A stretch of DNA of 64,000 nucleotides from AP-15 sp963777435 (GTDB lineage Bacteria; Pseudomonadota; Alphaproteobacteria; ATCC43930; CGMCC-115725). The stretch covers positions 496,001 through 560,000 of the forward strand of contig CAVZQT010000004.1 in NCBI GenBank assembly GCA_963777435.1. The letters are read 5' to 3'. The position numbers and the translations under genes were made by a program. Each line of letters begins with the position of its first letter. Positions within the stretch are counted from its first letter, which is position 1. Positions 36,044 through 44,532 of the stretch are shown one piece after another. The notes below the pieces were generated by a model. That model had not been told where the DNA came from. It saw only the letters and a list, made by a program, of their open reading frames with translations, and searched no databases.

Positions 36044-36625
36044 ATGCCGAGTTTAGGTGACGAGCCGGACCTGCTGTCGGAAATCAGCGACTTCGATCTG
36101 GTTCGCCACGTGTTAGCTGATCTGCACGACGATTTATCGGGAAAAATCGCTCGCTTTCGCCAACTCGTTGATCTGTCGGACGCGCTTGGATCATCCGGCA
36201 CGATGCTCTTTGGCGGCGAAATCACCGACGCCGCATGGCGGGAGGCCCGCTGGAGCTTCATTCACGGGAATTTCGCAGCAACAGTTCTGCTTTGCCAGGG
36301 GCTAGCCGAGCATCTGCTAGGATCGTTTCTCCACGGCGCCCTAATGATCGATGACTTCCCAAAGCGCGTTTCCTTCGCTGAAACCCTCCGGCGCTGCCAG
36401 GAGCGCAAAGTGATCTCCGACCGCGACGCGACGGACCTGCGGCGCCTGATGGATCTACGGAACCCCCTCTCCCACTTTCGCGACCTAAATGACCCGGCGA
36501 GCCTCTCAGGGCGAGTGCTGTCGACCATGGAGCCCGCAGAGGAGCATTTGCGGTGCGACGCAACCTTCGCAATCAGCCTTGCCGTGCGGATCCTCGCGCT
36601 GCCGGCCTTCAGACTCGGAAAATAG
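36044..36625 (+). CDS. HEPN-like uncharacterised protein
   Basis: A 193-residue helical protein. The sequence DLRRLMDLRNPLSHFRD at about 131-147 contains RNPLSH, an R-x4-H arrangement like the HEPN RNase/scaffold motif. The rest is unrecognised. The ATG is 10 bases after gabD, without a good ribosome-binding site, so the start is less sure. Base usage looks less GC-rich than gabD. It begins the insert that ends at the gabD fragment. Confidence 0.6.
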   Translation: MPSLGDEPDLLSEISDFDLVRHVLADLHDDLSGKIARFRQLVDLSDALGSSGTMLFGGEITDAAWREARWSFIHGNFAATVLLCQGLAEHLLGSFLHGALMIDDFPKRVSFAETLRRCQERKVISDRDATDLRRLMDLRNPLSHFRDLNDPASLSGRVLSTMEPAEEHLRCDATFAISLAVRILALPAFRLGK

Positions 36626-36858
36626 CCGGGTCCGGCAGCTTTTACGAGAACGGCAGCGGTTGGGCGGACGCCGACCCTCGAACGCACCCAAGTCCGTTTT
36701 TGACGAGCCGACTTGCGCAAAGCGCTCCGGTCGTGCTGGCTCCATTAGACAGCAATGGAGCGCGGCGCTTGCGGATAGAACACACTACATTGCCGCTTAA
36801 TCCGACGGTGTAGGAGGCGACGACGACTACTTCACCGGCCCCGTTCGAAGCCAAGCAA

Positions 36859-37561
36859 TTGCCTCAATTGCAGGCTGGGCCGCTGCACTTGTTCGATTAC
36901 TACCATCAGGCAATCTTCGCTTACCTTGGCAAGACTTACCGTGATCGAATCTCCAAATCGCTGCACCGGAAGCCTCTTGAGATCCGCCGTAATAACTTTC
37001 TGGATCAGCTCCCGAGCGATCAAATCCTATCAGGTGAACCGGCCTGGGACGTCTGCCATAAATACATGGGCCAACTCGAGGCGATCATTGCGTCCATACT
37101 GCGACGCCATTCAATGTTCTTCTGGATTCACTTATACCGCCGCATCGGGGTCCAGCTCAGCCCGGCTCACGAGGATAAGACTGATGCTAACACCCTCGGT
37201 CTGGTTCGGCACATTGTTGAGTTGTCTATTATCAAATACGGCGATTTCGAGCCGCGCCGACGATGTCGCGTTGTCCGCGACCATCAGGCTCAAAGACGTT
37301 CTGGGAGGGCATTATCAACGCATCCTCGGGAGACTGGGAGCGTCTCCCGCCGATACGGCCGCTCGGTTTAGGGCGCTGGCGTCATCCAACCAGTGGGTGC
37401 TGACCAAATTCGAGCAGCGGGACTACTTCGATATCTTTCTAGTCGAAGGCCTAGCCTACGAGTATTGGCGCACAACTGCTCTGATGCGAGCCATTGGAAA
37501 GGGCTCTACCTTCCGGCGGGGAATAGGAAGCTCGGTTGAAAGGGTTGAAAGCCGGAATTGA
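36859..37561 (+). CDS. Uncharacterised protein (one frame break near 37255)
   Basis: From the TTG at 36859 (start unsure; no ATG) the sequence reads LHLFDYYHQAIFAYLGKTYRD and FFWIHLYRRIGVQLSP, then loses frame near 37251-37261. One base fewer in GCGCCG joins it to DDVALSATIRLKDVLGGHYQ and the end VERVESRN. Together about 234 residues, helical, no known motif. The stop TGA at 37559 overlaps the TTG of the next gene, so the two are coupled. It lies in the insert between gabD and its fragment. Confidence 0.55.
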
Positions 37562-38736
37562 CCTCGCTGATACTGTCCTACGATCAACGTATTGAGCATA
37601 TGCCTTTTAGCACCGCGCTCATCGGTTCCTGGTTCGGACAGTCGTTTGACGAAACTTCGATCGGCACCCGGATGGTTGTGCCATACTACAATGTGGAGCA
37701 GCGAGACGGCTTTGGTCCTCTACGAGCCTTTGGATTTCGAGCACCCCCGGGAGGGGTATTCGTTAGTAATTTCCTAATTGGCTTCTTCGACCTCTCGCGG
37801 TTCCGCGAGGCTCACCAGTTTCTCGCTGAAGCTTTCAGAAACGCGATTGGCACAACACTCGATGCGTACCTCACCTGCCTATGGGCGTTCTCGAACATAG
37901 CAATGCTGCCGGCGCGAATCCTGTTCCAAAACCACGGGGCGGGAGAAGACCTTTCCACGCCGTTGGGCATGAACATGATGAATATTATTCAACGTGGCTA
38001 TACGTTGTTTGAGAATGATCGCGCCGGCATTGTCAGTGAGATCATGTTTCGCGCTAAGCACTTTGGGTGCAGCTTCTCTGATTGCACGGAGTCCGACATC
38101 GCGGCTGCAGTGGAGCATCTGTCTCTCACACCAGCTAAGAAACGTGAGATCGCCCTTTGGAGCGGCGGCCGCCGTTTTCTGTTGATCCCGTTCGGTGAAT
38201 TTGTGGTGATCGATCTGCAGGCCGTCCCCGCGATCTTGATGACCCTTTTCTATCGCGTCCAGCACGTTCAGACGCAACGGGGTTCCGTTTTCGAGGAGGC
38301 TTTTCGGGCGGCGCTGGTCGCCGGAGGCTTCGAGATCCCGAAGACCGGAGATATTTATGGACCCAATGGCGAGCACCGTGAGATCGACGCGAGCGTCCGT
38401 GTCGGGGATCATTTGATCCTGTTCGAATGCCGGTCGATTGAGCGGCCCCTTGATTACGAAATAGGCCGGCTTCAAACACTCGCTCGTCGGCGAGGACTGT
38501 TGGAACAGAAGGTTGAGCAGGCACTGACGTTACGGGAGTTTGTGCTCATGTTCCCGGTCGGACGAAACTACGACTTCGGCTGGGCTGCGACAGTGAGCAC
38601 CTTCGTCGTCTCGCCCTTCATAGAGTGGATTTGGGAGCGTTCTGACCGGCTCTGGCACGATACGATTACGCCTCGAATTCTTCAGGCAGACGAAGCACTC
38701 ACCTACCTGCGGGAGCTGTCTGAAAGTCTCAATTGA
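37558..38736 (+). CDS. Uncharacterised protein with C-terminal PD-(D/E)xK-like nuclease segment
   Basis: A 392-residue protein. Residues 1-230 are unrecognised, with several hydrophobic helices. At 243-292 it reads VFEEAFRAALVAGGFEIP, then EHREIDASVRV and LILFECRS: the FE, E-x-D (E275, D277) and E-x-R (E290, R292) follow the layout of restriction-endonuclease-like folds, with R in place of the usual K. The TTG start overlaps the preceding stop (TTGA). The stop is immediately followed by the gabD fragment at 38738. A nucleic-acid-cutting role is inferred only. Confidence 0.6.
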   Translation: MTSLILSYDQRIEHMPFSTALIGSWFGQSFDETSIGTRMVVPYYNVEQRDGFGPLRAFGFRAPPGGVFVSNFLIGFFDLSRFREAHQFLAEAFRNAIGTTLDAYLTCLWAFSNIAMLPARILFQNHGAGEDLSTPLGMNMMNIIQRGYTLFENDRAGIVSEIMFRAKHFGCSFSDCTESDIAAAVEHLSLTPAKKREIALWSGGRRFLLIPFGEFVVIDLQAVPAILMTLFYRVQHVQTQRGSVFEEAFRAALVAGGFEIPKTGDIYGPNGEHREIDASVRVGDHLILFECRSIERPLDYEIGRLQTLARRRGLLEQKVEQALTLREFVLMFPVGRNYDFGWAATVSTFVVSPFIEWIWERSDRLWHDTITPRILQADEALTYLRELSESLN

Positions 38737-38737
38737 T

Positions 38738-39048
38738 CTCGGCGGCAACGCCCCGTTTATCGTGTTTGACGATGCCGATATCGAAATGGCGGTCAAGGGC
38801 GCCATCGCCTCGAAATACCGCAATGCCGGCCAGACCTGCGTCTGTGCCAACCGCATCCTGGTGCAGGACGGCGTCTACGACGCCTTTACCAAGCGGCTCG
38901 CCGAGACCGCCGGCGCGATGAAAGTTGCGAGCGGGTTTGAGCCGGGTGCGGTGATCGGCCCGCTGATCGACATGAAAGCGGTCGAAAAGGTCGAGGCGCA
39001 CATCGCCGACGCGGTCAAGAAAGGGGCAAAGGTTGTGACCGGCGGCAA
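38738..39048 (+). pseudogene. gabD: Internal gabD fragment
   Basis: These 311 bases align without gaps to 35341-35651 in gabD, with 15 differences counted by eye (about 95% identity). Of 14 changed codons 12 are synonymous. The catalytic-cysteine region (NAGQTCVCANR) is present, but the N-terminal and C-terminal thirds are missing. After 39048 the sequence is unrelated. It is not a working gene, though the frame remains open for about 25 codons beyond. Confidence 0.92.
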
Positions 39049-39127
39049 TATCACTGAGCTCCACAAGGCGGTTTTGAGCGGTAAGTTGTTTTGGTCATTA
39101 CTGTCTACCGCTTGACAAATCACGAGC

Positions 39128-40183
39128 TCAGGCAAGATGCACTGCCATTACCGCGGCAGGCCGCTGACCCACGGCATAGGTCGATAACGGCGCCAGAGCG
39201 CCCGTCTCGTCATTAACGCGATAAGACGCCAGGCGGCCGGTCGCGGTTCCCGCCGCAAAGAGGAACCGTCCGGTAGGATCGAGACTAAACGCACCTGGAA
39301 CCGCTTCGGTGGATGCTCGCCCGATGGCAGTCAACCGCCCGCTGGCGGGATCCACAGCGAACCCTGCGATACTGTTGTGGCCGCGATTGCCGACATACAA
39401 GAATTTGCCCGAGGGCGTCAGATGGATCTGGGAGCAGGTGTTTCGCGCGGTATATCCGTCAGGCAGGGTGGTTATCGTTTGCACCGCGGAAAGGCTGCCC
39501 GCCGCAGGGTCCAATTGATAGGCTGTGACGCTGCATCCCTGCTCATTAGAGAAGTAGACGACGTCTAACGTGGGATGTAAGCAATAGTGACGCGGGCCAA
39601 GGCGTTCCGCCAGTTCGATACGAAAGGGCGAATTCGGCGTCAGGTGCCCGGTTTGGGCGTCGAACCTAAGCTGAATGATCATATTGGGTCCCGGATTGTC
39701 CTTCGGTGGTTCCAGCACATTGTCGTTAAGGCGGGCAATGTGTGGCACAAAGGCGAACCGGTTCGAGCGGTCGGTCGCGATGGCGTGGGCACCGCTCCCC
39801 GTTGCCACCCAGCCGAGCGATGGTGCGACCACCGCGCCATCCTCGCCGAGAGGATGAACTGCCGCGCCGCCACCCTGATAATAAGCGCACAGCAAGAACT
39901 TGCCGGTGCGGTCGGCGGCAAGGAAGGTCGGCGCGTGCTCCTGTGGGACCGCTCCCAGCATGCTCAGCCCGCCATTGCCTCGATCTATCCGGAAGCTCGA
40001 GATCGCCGGCTTGACGCGATGCCCGACATAAAGCGTCCGCCGATCGGCGCTGCTCGCCATCACCGACGGGCCGCCCGCGGACGGCATATCAGCCCCCGGC
40101 GTGAGCTGTCCGCTGCCCTCATCGATAGAGAACGTCGCGATCTTGTCGTCGTCTTGCAGACAAACATACAAAGCGTGCGGCAT
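39128..40183 (-). CDS. Lactonase family beta-propeller protein
   Basis: The 351-residue protein has repeating propeller blades with the YVG/YVC openings of 6-phosphogluconolactonase-type (Pgl/YbhE) proteins: ALYVCLQDDDKIATFSID, RTLYVGHRVKPAISSFRID, KFLYVGNRGHNSIAGFAVD and RFLFAAGTATGRLASYRV. GPRHYCLHPTLDVVYFSNE is typical. It may hydrolyse a sugar lactone; the family also contains other activities. Divergent from the dehydrogenase gene, with 226 bases between starts. Confidence 0.85.
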   Translation of the reverse strand: MPHALYVCLQDDDKIATFSIDEGSGQLTPGADMPSAGGPSVMASSADRRTLYVGHRVKPAISSFRIDRGNGGLSMLGAVPQEHAPTFLAADRTGKFLLCAYYQGGGAAVHPLGEDGAVVAPSLGWVATGSGAHAIATDRSNRFAFVPHIARLNDNVLEPPKDNPGPNMIIQLRFDAQTGHLTPNSPFRIELAERLGPRHYCLHPTLDVVYFSNEQGCSVTAYQLDPAAGSLSAVQTITTLPDGYTARNTCSQIHLTPSGKFLYVGNRGHNSIAGFAVDPASGRLTAIGRASTEAVPGAFSLDPTGRFLFAAGTATGRLASYRVNDETGALAPLSTYAVGQRPAAVMAVHLA

Positions 40184-40409
40184 TTATCCTCGCCTCGGGT
40201 TCTTGTCTCGGGAACGATTATCCCGCATTCGGTGCCGGCGAGCGACTGTCAAATCGCGATTTCGATCCGTCTCGACCTCGCCGGCCGGCGCATATCTTCT
40301 GTGCGAGGTCGGCGTCCTCAACCAGCATGGTTGAGGGGTTATCCTTGCGCTCGGACGCGGCGCTCGGCGAAACTCATGCCATGGCGGCAGGCGATCGACG
40401 GAGGGGAAA

Positions 40410-41345
40410 ATGCGCGTAGGATTTATCGGGCTCGGGATGATGGGCAAGGGCATGGCCGCCAATCTGCAGAAGGCCGGGCACGATCTGGTCGTGCACGATT
40501 TGAGCCGGGCCGCGGCCGAACCGTTTCTGGCGAAGGGGGCCGTCTGGGCCAATTCGCCAAAGCAGGTCGCCGAACAGACTGAGGTGATCTTTACCTCGCT
40601 CCCGGTGCCGGCGGATGTCGAGTCGGTGGCGCTCGGGACAAACGGACTGATTGAGGGCATGCGCCCCGACACCGCCTTCTTTGACATGTCGACCAACTCG
40701 GTAGCGGTCGTGCGCAAAATCCATGCGATTTTCGCCGAGAAGAACCTCTATATGCTCGACTCGCCAGTCAGCGGCGGCCCGGGTGGCGCCGCCAGCGGCA
40801 AAATGGCGATCTGGGTCGGCGGCGACGAACAGATCTTCAACCGCCACAAACCTGTTCTCGACGCAATGGGCGACCAGGCGGCCTATATCGGCCCGATCGG
40901 CGCCGGGTCGATCGCCAAGCTCGTACACAATTGCACCAGTGCCGTTTTGGGGGTGGCGTTGGCCGAGGTCTTCACCATGGGTATCAAGGCCGGAGTCGAT
41001 CCGCTCGAGTTGTGGGAGGCGGTGCGCCAGGGGGCGACCGGCCGGCAGCGCACTTTCGACCGGCTCGGAAGATTCCTTAGCGGTCAGCATGACCCGGCCG
41101 ATTTTGCGCTGCGCCTGTTGCACAAGGATGTCGGGCTCGCGGTTGGCCTCGGTCGCGAGGTCGGGGTCCCGATGCGTCTCGCCAACATGGCATATGAGGA
41201 ATTGACGGAAGCGATGAACCGCGGCTGGGGCACGCGTAACAGCACGGTCGGTCAGCTACTGCAGGTCGAGCGCGCCGCAATCCCGCCGCTTGCGGTGGAT
41301 CCCAAGCTGATCGCTGAGGTGCTGGAGGCAGACAAGCCTAAGTAA
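40410..41345 (+). CDS. 3-hydroxyisobutyrate/tartronate-semialdehyde-type dehydrogenase
   Basis: A 311-residue beta-hydroxyacid dehydrogenase. VGFIGLGMMGKGMAANLQ binds the dinucleotide, DSPVSGGPGGA is the substrate motif, and GSIAKLVHN carries the catalytic lysine. GAGGGG precedes the ATG. The NAD(P) preference is uncertain. It is followed 98 bases later by an MmgE/PrpD gene on the same strand. Confidence 0.9.
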   Translation: MRVGFIGLGMMGKGMAANLQKAGHDLVVHDLSRAAAEPFLAKGAVWANSPKQVAEQTEVIFTSLPVPADVESVALGTNGLIEGMRPDTAFFDMSTNSVAVVRKIHAIFAEKNLYMLDSPVSGGPGGAASGKMAIWVGGDEQIFNRHKPVLDAMGDQAAYIGPIGAGSIAKLVHNCTSAVLGVALAEVFTMGIKAGVDPLELWEAVRQGATGRQRTFDRLGRFLSGQHDPADFALRLLHKDVGLAVGLGREVGVPMRLANMAYEELTEAMNRGWGTRNSTVGQLLQVERAAIPPLAVDPKLIAEVLEADKPK

Positions 41346-41443
41346 GCCGCGGGTCGTGCGGGTACGATCAACGACCATGTCGGACCTGTCGGAGTTGGTC
41401 AGCGCTCCAGTTGACCGGCCATAGAATAACAAAGGAGTCGGGG

Positions 41444-42805
41444 ATGACCGTTGCTCGCGAATTGGCGCGGTTCTTGACCGAAACCTCGTCGGCCGATCTT
41501 CCCGCTCAAGCGGTCGAGCATTCGGCTATGCTGATCGCCAGCACGATCGCCGGCGCGGCGATGGGCAGCGAACTGGAGTCCTCGGCGATTATTCGTTCGC
41601 TCGCGCAGGAGCGGGGCGGGATATCAGAGGCGTCGGTGTGGTTTGACCGGGGCCCGCGATTGCCCGTCGCCGATGCGGCGCAGGTCAACGCGGTCATGAG
41701 CGACGCCGCTGCCTCTGACGACAGCGACTTGCGCAACATCGTCCATGCCGGCACGACCTTGGTCGCCACCGCGTTTGCGATCGCCGAGCGGACCGGTGCT
41801 GGCGGTGAGGATATCCTGACAGCCATTGTCCTTGGCTACGAGGCGGCAGGGCGTATCGGCGAAGCGATCACACCCGGATTTCGCACGCGTGGGTTTCACG
41901 GCTGTCTCGTCGCGATCTTTGCCGGTGCGGTCGCCGCTGGGCGACTGCTGCAGCTTGGGGCGCCGCATTTGGCTCATGCCATCGCGCTGTCGGCAACATC
42001 GATCGGTGGCCTGATGGCGGCTGCCAATACCAGCGTCGCCCGCGAATATCACGCCGGGCTGGCGGCGATGCTGGGTGTCCAGGCGGCGCTCGCGGCCCAG
42101 CGGGGATACCGGGCTGAGGAGAAGATCCTGGAAGCCCGAGGGGGCTTCTTTCAGGTTTATGGCGGGACAGACGCCGGGGCGGGTGTGGCGAGCGTGATGC
42201 GCGGGCTTGGCCAGTCCTGGGACATCATCACCGATATGGCGATCAAACTGGTTCCCGGCGGCCATCCATATCACGCTCTTGCCGAAGCCGCCGCTAGTGC
42301 GGCGAGCGCCGCCGATATCACGCCCGATGAGGTCGAGAGTATCACCGTATCGCGTCCCGGTTTCACCGCACTGACCGGGCCATTGCATCCGACCGATCTG
42401 ATCGGCATGGCCCACAGCCCAGCCTATTTTCTAGCAGCCGGGGTAGCTGACCGCGATTTCTCGTGGCTGAATGCAACGCACGCGAAGATCACGGATCCGG
42501 TGATTCATCAACTAATCGATAAGATCCGAGTCGGCCCCGCGCCCACCGCGGAGGTCGCGCGTTATCGACAGGGTGCTACCGTGACGATCCGGACGAATGA
42601 TGGCCGTGCCAGCACGAACACCGTGTTTGAGCCGAAGGGATCAGGCAGCCGCGGGATCGCCTGGGCTGATATCGACAGCAAATACCGAGCCCTGTTGCCT
42701 CAGGCGCGGATTCCCGATCGGCATATTGAAACGAGCCTCGCGATGGTCCACGAATTTCGCGACATTCGCCACGTTTCGGTGCTGCTCGATCTACTACGGG
42801 TTTAA
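41444..42805 (+). CDS. MmgE/PrpD family protein
   Basis: The 453-residue protein fits the 2-methylcitrate dehydratase-like fold: AASDDSDLRNIVHAGTTL, TAIVLGYEAAGRIGEAI, RGFHGCLVAIFAGAVAAG and KLVPGGHPYHALAEAA. Members act as dehydratases or decarboxylases (PrpD, iminodisuccinate epimerase, aconitate decarboxylase). ATG 41444 follows AAAGGAG. The substrate is not known; the neighbouring dehydrogenase suggests a dicarboxylic or hydroxy-acid pathway. Confidence 0.88.
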   Translation: MTVARELARFLTETSSADLPAQAVEHSAMLIASTIAGAAMGSELESSAIIRSLAQERGGISEASVWFDRGPRLPVADAAQVNAVMSDAAASDDSDLRNIVHAGTTLVATAFAIAERTGAGGEDILTAIVLGYEAAGRIGEAITPGFRTRGFHGCLVAIFAGAVAAGRLLQLGAPHLAHAIALSATSIGGLMAAANTSVAREYHAGLAAMLGVQAALAAQRGYRAEEKILEARGGFFQVYGGTDAGAGVASVMRGLGQSWDIITDMAIKLVPGGHPYHALAEAAASAASAADITPDEVESITVSRPGFTALTGPLHPTDLIGMAHSPAYFLAAGVADRDFSWLNATHAKITDPVIHQLIDKIRVGPAPTAEVARYRQGATVTIRTNDGRASTNTVFEPKGSGSRGIAWADIDSKYRALLPQARIPDRHIETSLAMVHEFRDIRHVSVLLDLLRV

Positions 42806-42872
42806 GCTGCGCCGCGGCATGCTTGTTTCTCCTGACCAGTCGCTTGCCGGAATAGGTCCATCGGTTTGTTAG

Positions 42873-44006
42873 TTAATGACGGGCTGATCGCCTGCCCGAT
42901 TTCGCTGCGCCGACCAGTAAGCGATGGAAGCCATCGATCATCGGTGGTACCGAGAAACTCTGTTCAACCTTGACCCGATTGGCCAGCCCTAGGCGGCGGC
43001 GAAGGTCTCGATGCTCACAAAGTCGCCGAAGGGCGGTCACCAGCGAACGCTGATCGTCTCGGGCAACAATAAATGGCCGGTTTTCCTCCGCGACAATAAG
43101 TGCGATATCGCCGACCGCGGTGGCTACCACCGGCAAACGTGCTGCCATCGCCTCGATAACCGCATAGGGCATCTGTTCCGTATCGGAAGTCATGGCAAGG
43201 AGGTCGAAAGCTCCCATAACAGCCTCGGGTCGATGAACATTGCCCGTAAAGGTAGTCAAGTGAGCGACCCCCAAACGCTGCGCCAGCTTCTCGAGCCCGG
43301 GCCGCTCCGACCCATCCCCGCAGATGACTAACCGGATCGGACGAGAGGCGGTGGCAGCGACCTCGGCGAAGGCCGACAGCAGCCGTCCGATGTTCTTTTC
43401 CGGCCGCAACGGGGAAAAAGAGCCGATGACACAGTCGCCGACCCGCCGTTCAAAGAACGGAGAGCCGTCGACAGTGACGCCATCAAACCTCAGAGGATCG
43501 ATCCCATTCGGAATGTAGATTACGCGATGGGGATCCAGGCTCCAGTCTCGGACAGCAATTTCCGCAAGATTACGCGACGGCACAACGACCATCGATTTCG
43601 ACAATGTAAGACGTCGCGCAACAACTCGCCGCTTCTTCTGAGATTCGGCTTCATCCGGGCCAAATCCGTCTTCGAGGTGAATGTGCGGTCGGCCAAACCG
43701 GAGGCGATTGATAATTGCCCATTCGATTGCGCCCCAACTATAGGTAACCAGCAGGTCCGCGCCTATCCACACCTCCGCCGCGGCTAGCCGCCAAAAGCGC
43801 GCGACAGGATTCGCGGCGTAAGCTGGGGCGCTTACCAATGTGTAATCGACTGAGGGATCGAGGAGAGCGCGGGTGTCACTTCGCCCGTCAAGGCTGATCA
43901 GCCGATGACGATACGCAGCGCCGAGGTGGTTCGCGATCGTCGCGAACCGCGTCTGTTGACCTCCGACGGCGAAACTGGGAAACACATGGAGCAGAAGCGG
44001 CGGCAT
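42873..44006 (-). CDS. Glycosyltransferase family 4 protein
   Basis: A 377-residue GT-B enzyme: HVFPSFAVGGQQTRFATIAN at the N-terminal domain, VIYIPNGIDPLRF, SPLRPEKNIGRLLSAF, and the donor-site region TSDTEQMPYAVIEAMAARLP, with E in the usual positions of the E-x7-E pattern. It transfers a sugar in polysaccharide or glycolipid synthesis. It starts a glycan-related block with the amidotransferase and another GT4. Confidence 0.9.
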   Translation of the reverse strand: MPPLLLHVFPSFAVGGQQTRFATIANHLGAAYRHRLISLDGRSDTRALLDPSVDYTLVSAPAYAANPVARFWRLAAAEVWIGADLLVTYSWGAIEWAIINRLRFGRPHIHLEDGFGPDEAESQKKRRVVARRLTLSKSMVVVPSRNLAEIAVRDWSLDPHRVIYIPNGIDPLRFDGVTVDGSPFFERRVGDCVIGSFSPLRPEKNIGRLLSAFAEVAATASRPIRLVICGDGSERPGLEKLAQRLGVAHLTTFTGNVHRPEAVMGAFDLLAMTSDTEQMPYAVIEAMAARLPVVATAVGDIALIVAEENRPFIVARDDQRSLVTALRRLCEHRDLRRRLGLANRVKVEQSFSVPPMIDGFHRLLVGAAKSGRRSARH

Positions 44007-44255
44007 CAGCGATCAGCATCCCGGAGCGGGGCGGTGAATTGCTTTAGCCGAAGAGAGCCCCGCCCGGCAGCAGCGGAGAGGTTTGTCAGCAATCGACACA
44101 GCCTTTCATCAAGCGTTAGATCCTTTGGTGGCTTATGCGACACGCAAGCGGAAGACGGCTAGCTTGGGGGTACCCGTTCGCTATCTTGACGGTGCACATT
44201 AATGTTCCGAAACGAGACGTGCCGCCGGATCATCTGATAGACAAGGGAGAGCGGG

Positions 44256-44405
44256 ATGGTCGATCAATTTCAGGCGTTTCTGCTTCTCGGACTGACCGCT
44301 TTTTTTGTGTACCTCGTGGTCCGCGTGGTCAGGGACGATCAGGGGCGGGCTAAAGACGCACGCAGAATGAGGATCGTGCCACACCGCTCGCAACCGCCGC
44401 AGTGA
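44256..44405 (+). CDS. Small single-span membrane protein
   Basis: A 49-residue reading frame with AAGGGAGAG 7 bases upstream of the ATG. The sequence MVDQFQAFLLLGLTAFFVYL is followed by VVRVVRDDQGRAKDARR, a hydrophobic span and then a basic tail, as in small bitopic inner-membrane proteins. It stands in the gap between a GT4 and an amidotransferase gene, both on the other strand. No family is known to me. The ribosome-binding site and hydrophobic pattern are the only support. Confidence 0.5.
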   Translation: MVDQFQAFLLLGLTAFFVYLVVRVVRDDQGRAKDARRMRIVPHRSQPPQ

Positions 44406-44532
44406 CCTGCGCGGTATTCACAAATCCGGTTGAGAAGCCTTTATAGAGCTGAAGATTCGGTCGGTCGGCGCCAGCCGACTGGGTGAACGCTATCGCGACC
44501 TTAACTCAACTCAGAGCGCCCAACGCGTGAGC

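Noticed and set aside
37371..37561. Reading 36859-38736 as one continuous 620-residue protein
   Set aside because: It would need a second shift of opposite sign at 37558, where a TTGA stop/start overlap already gives a simple two-gene reading.
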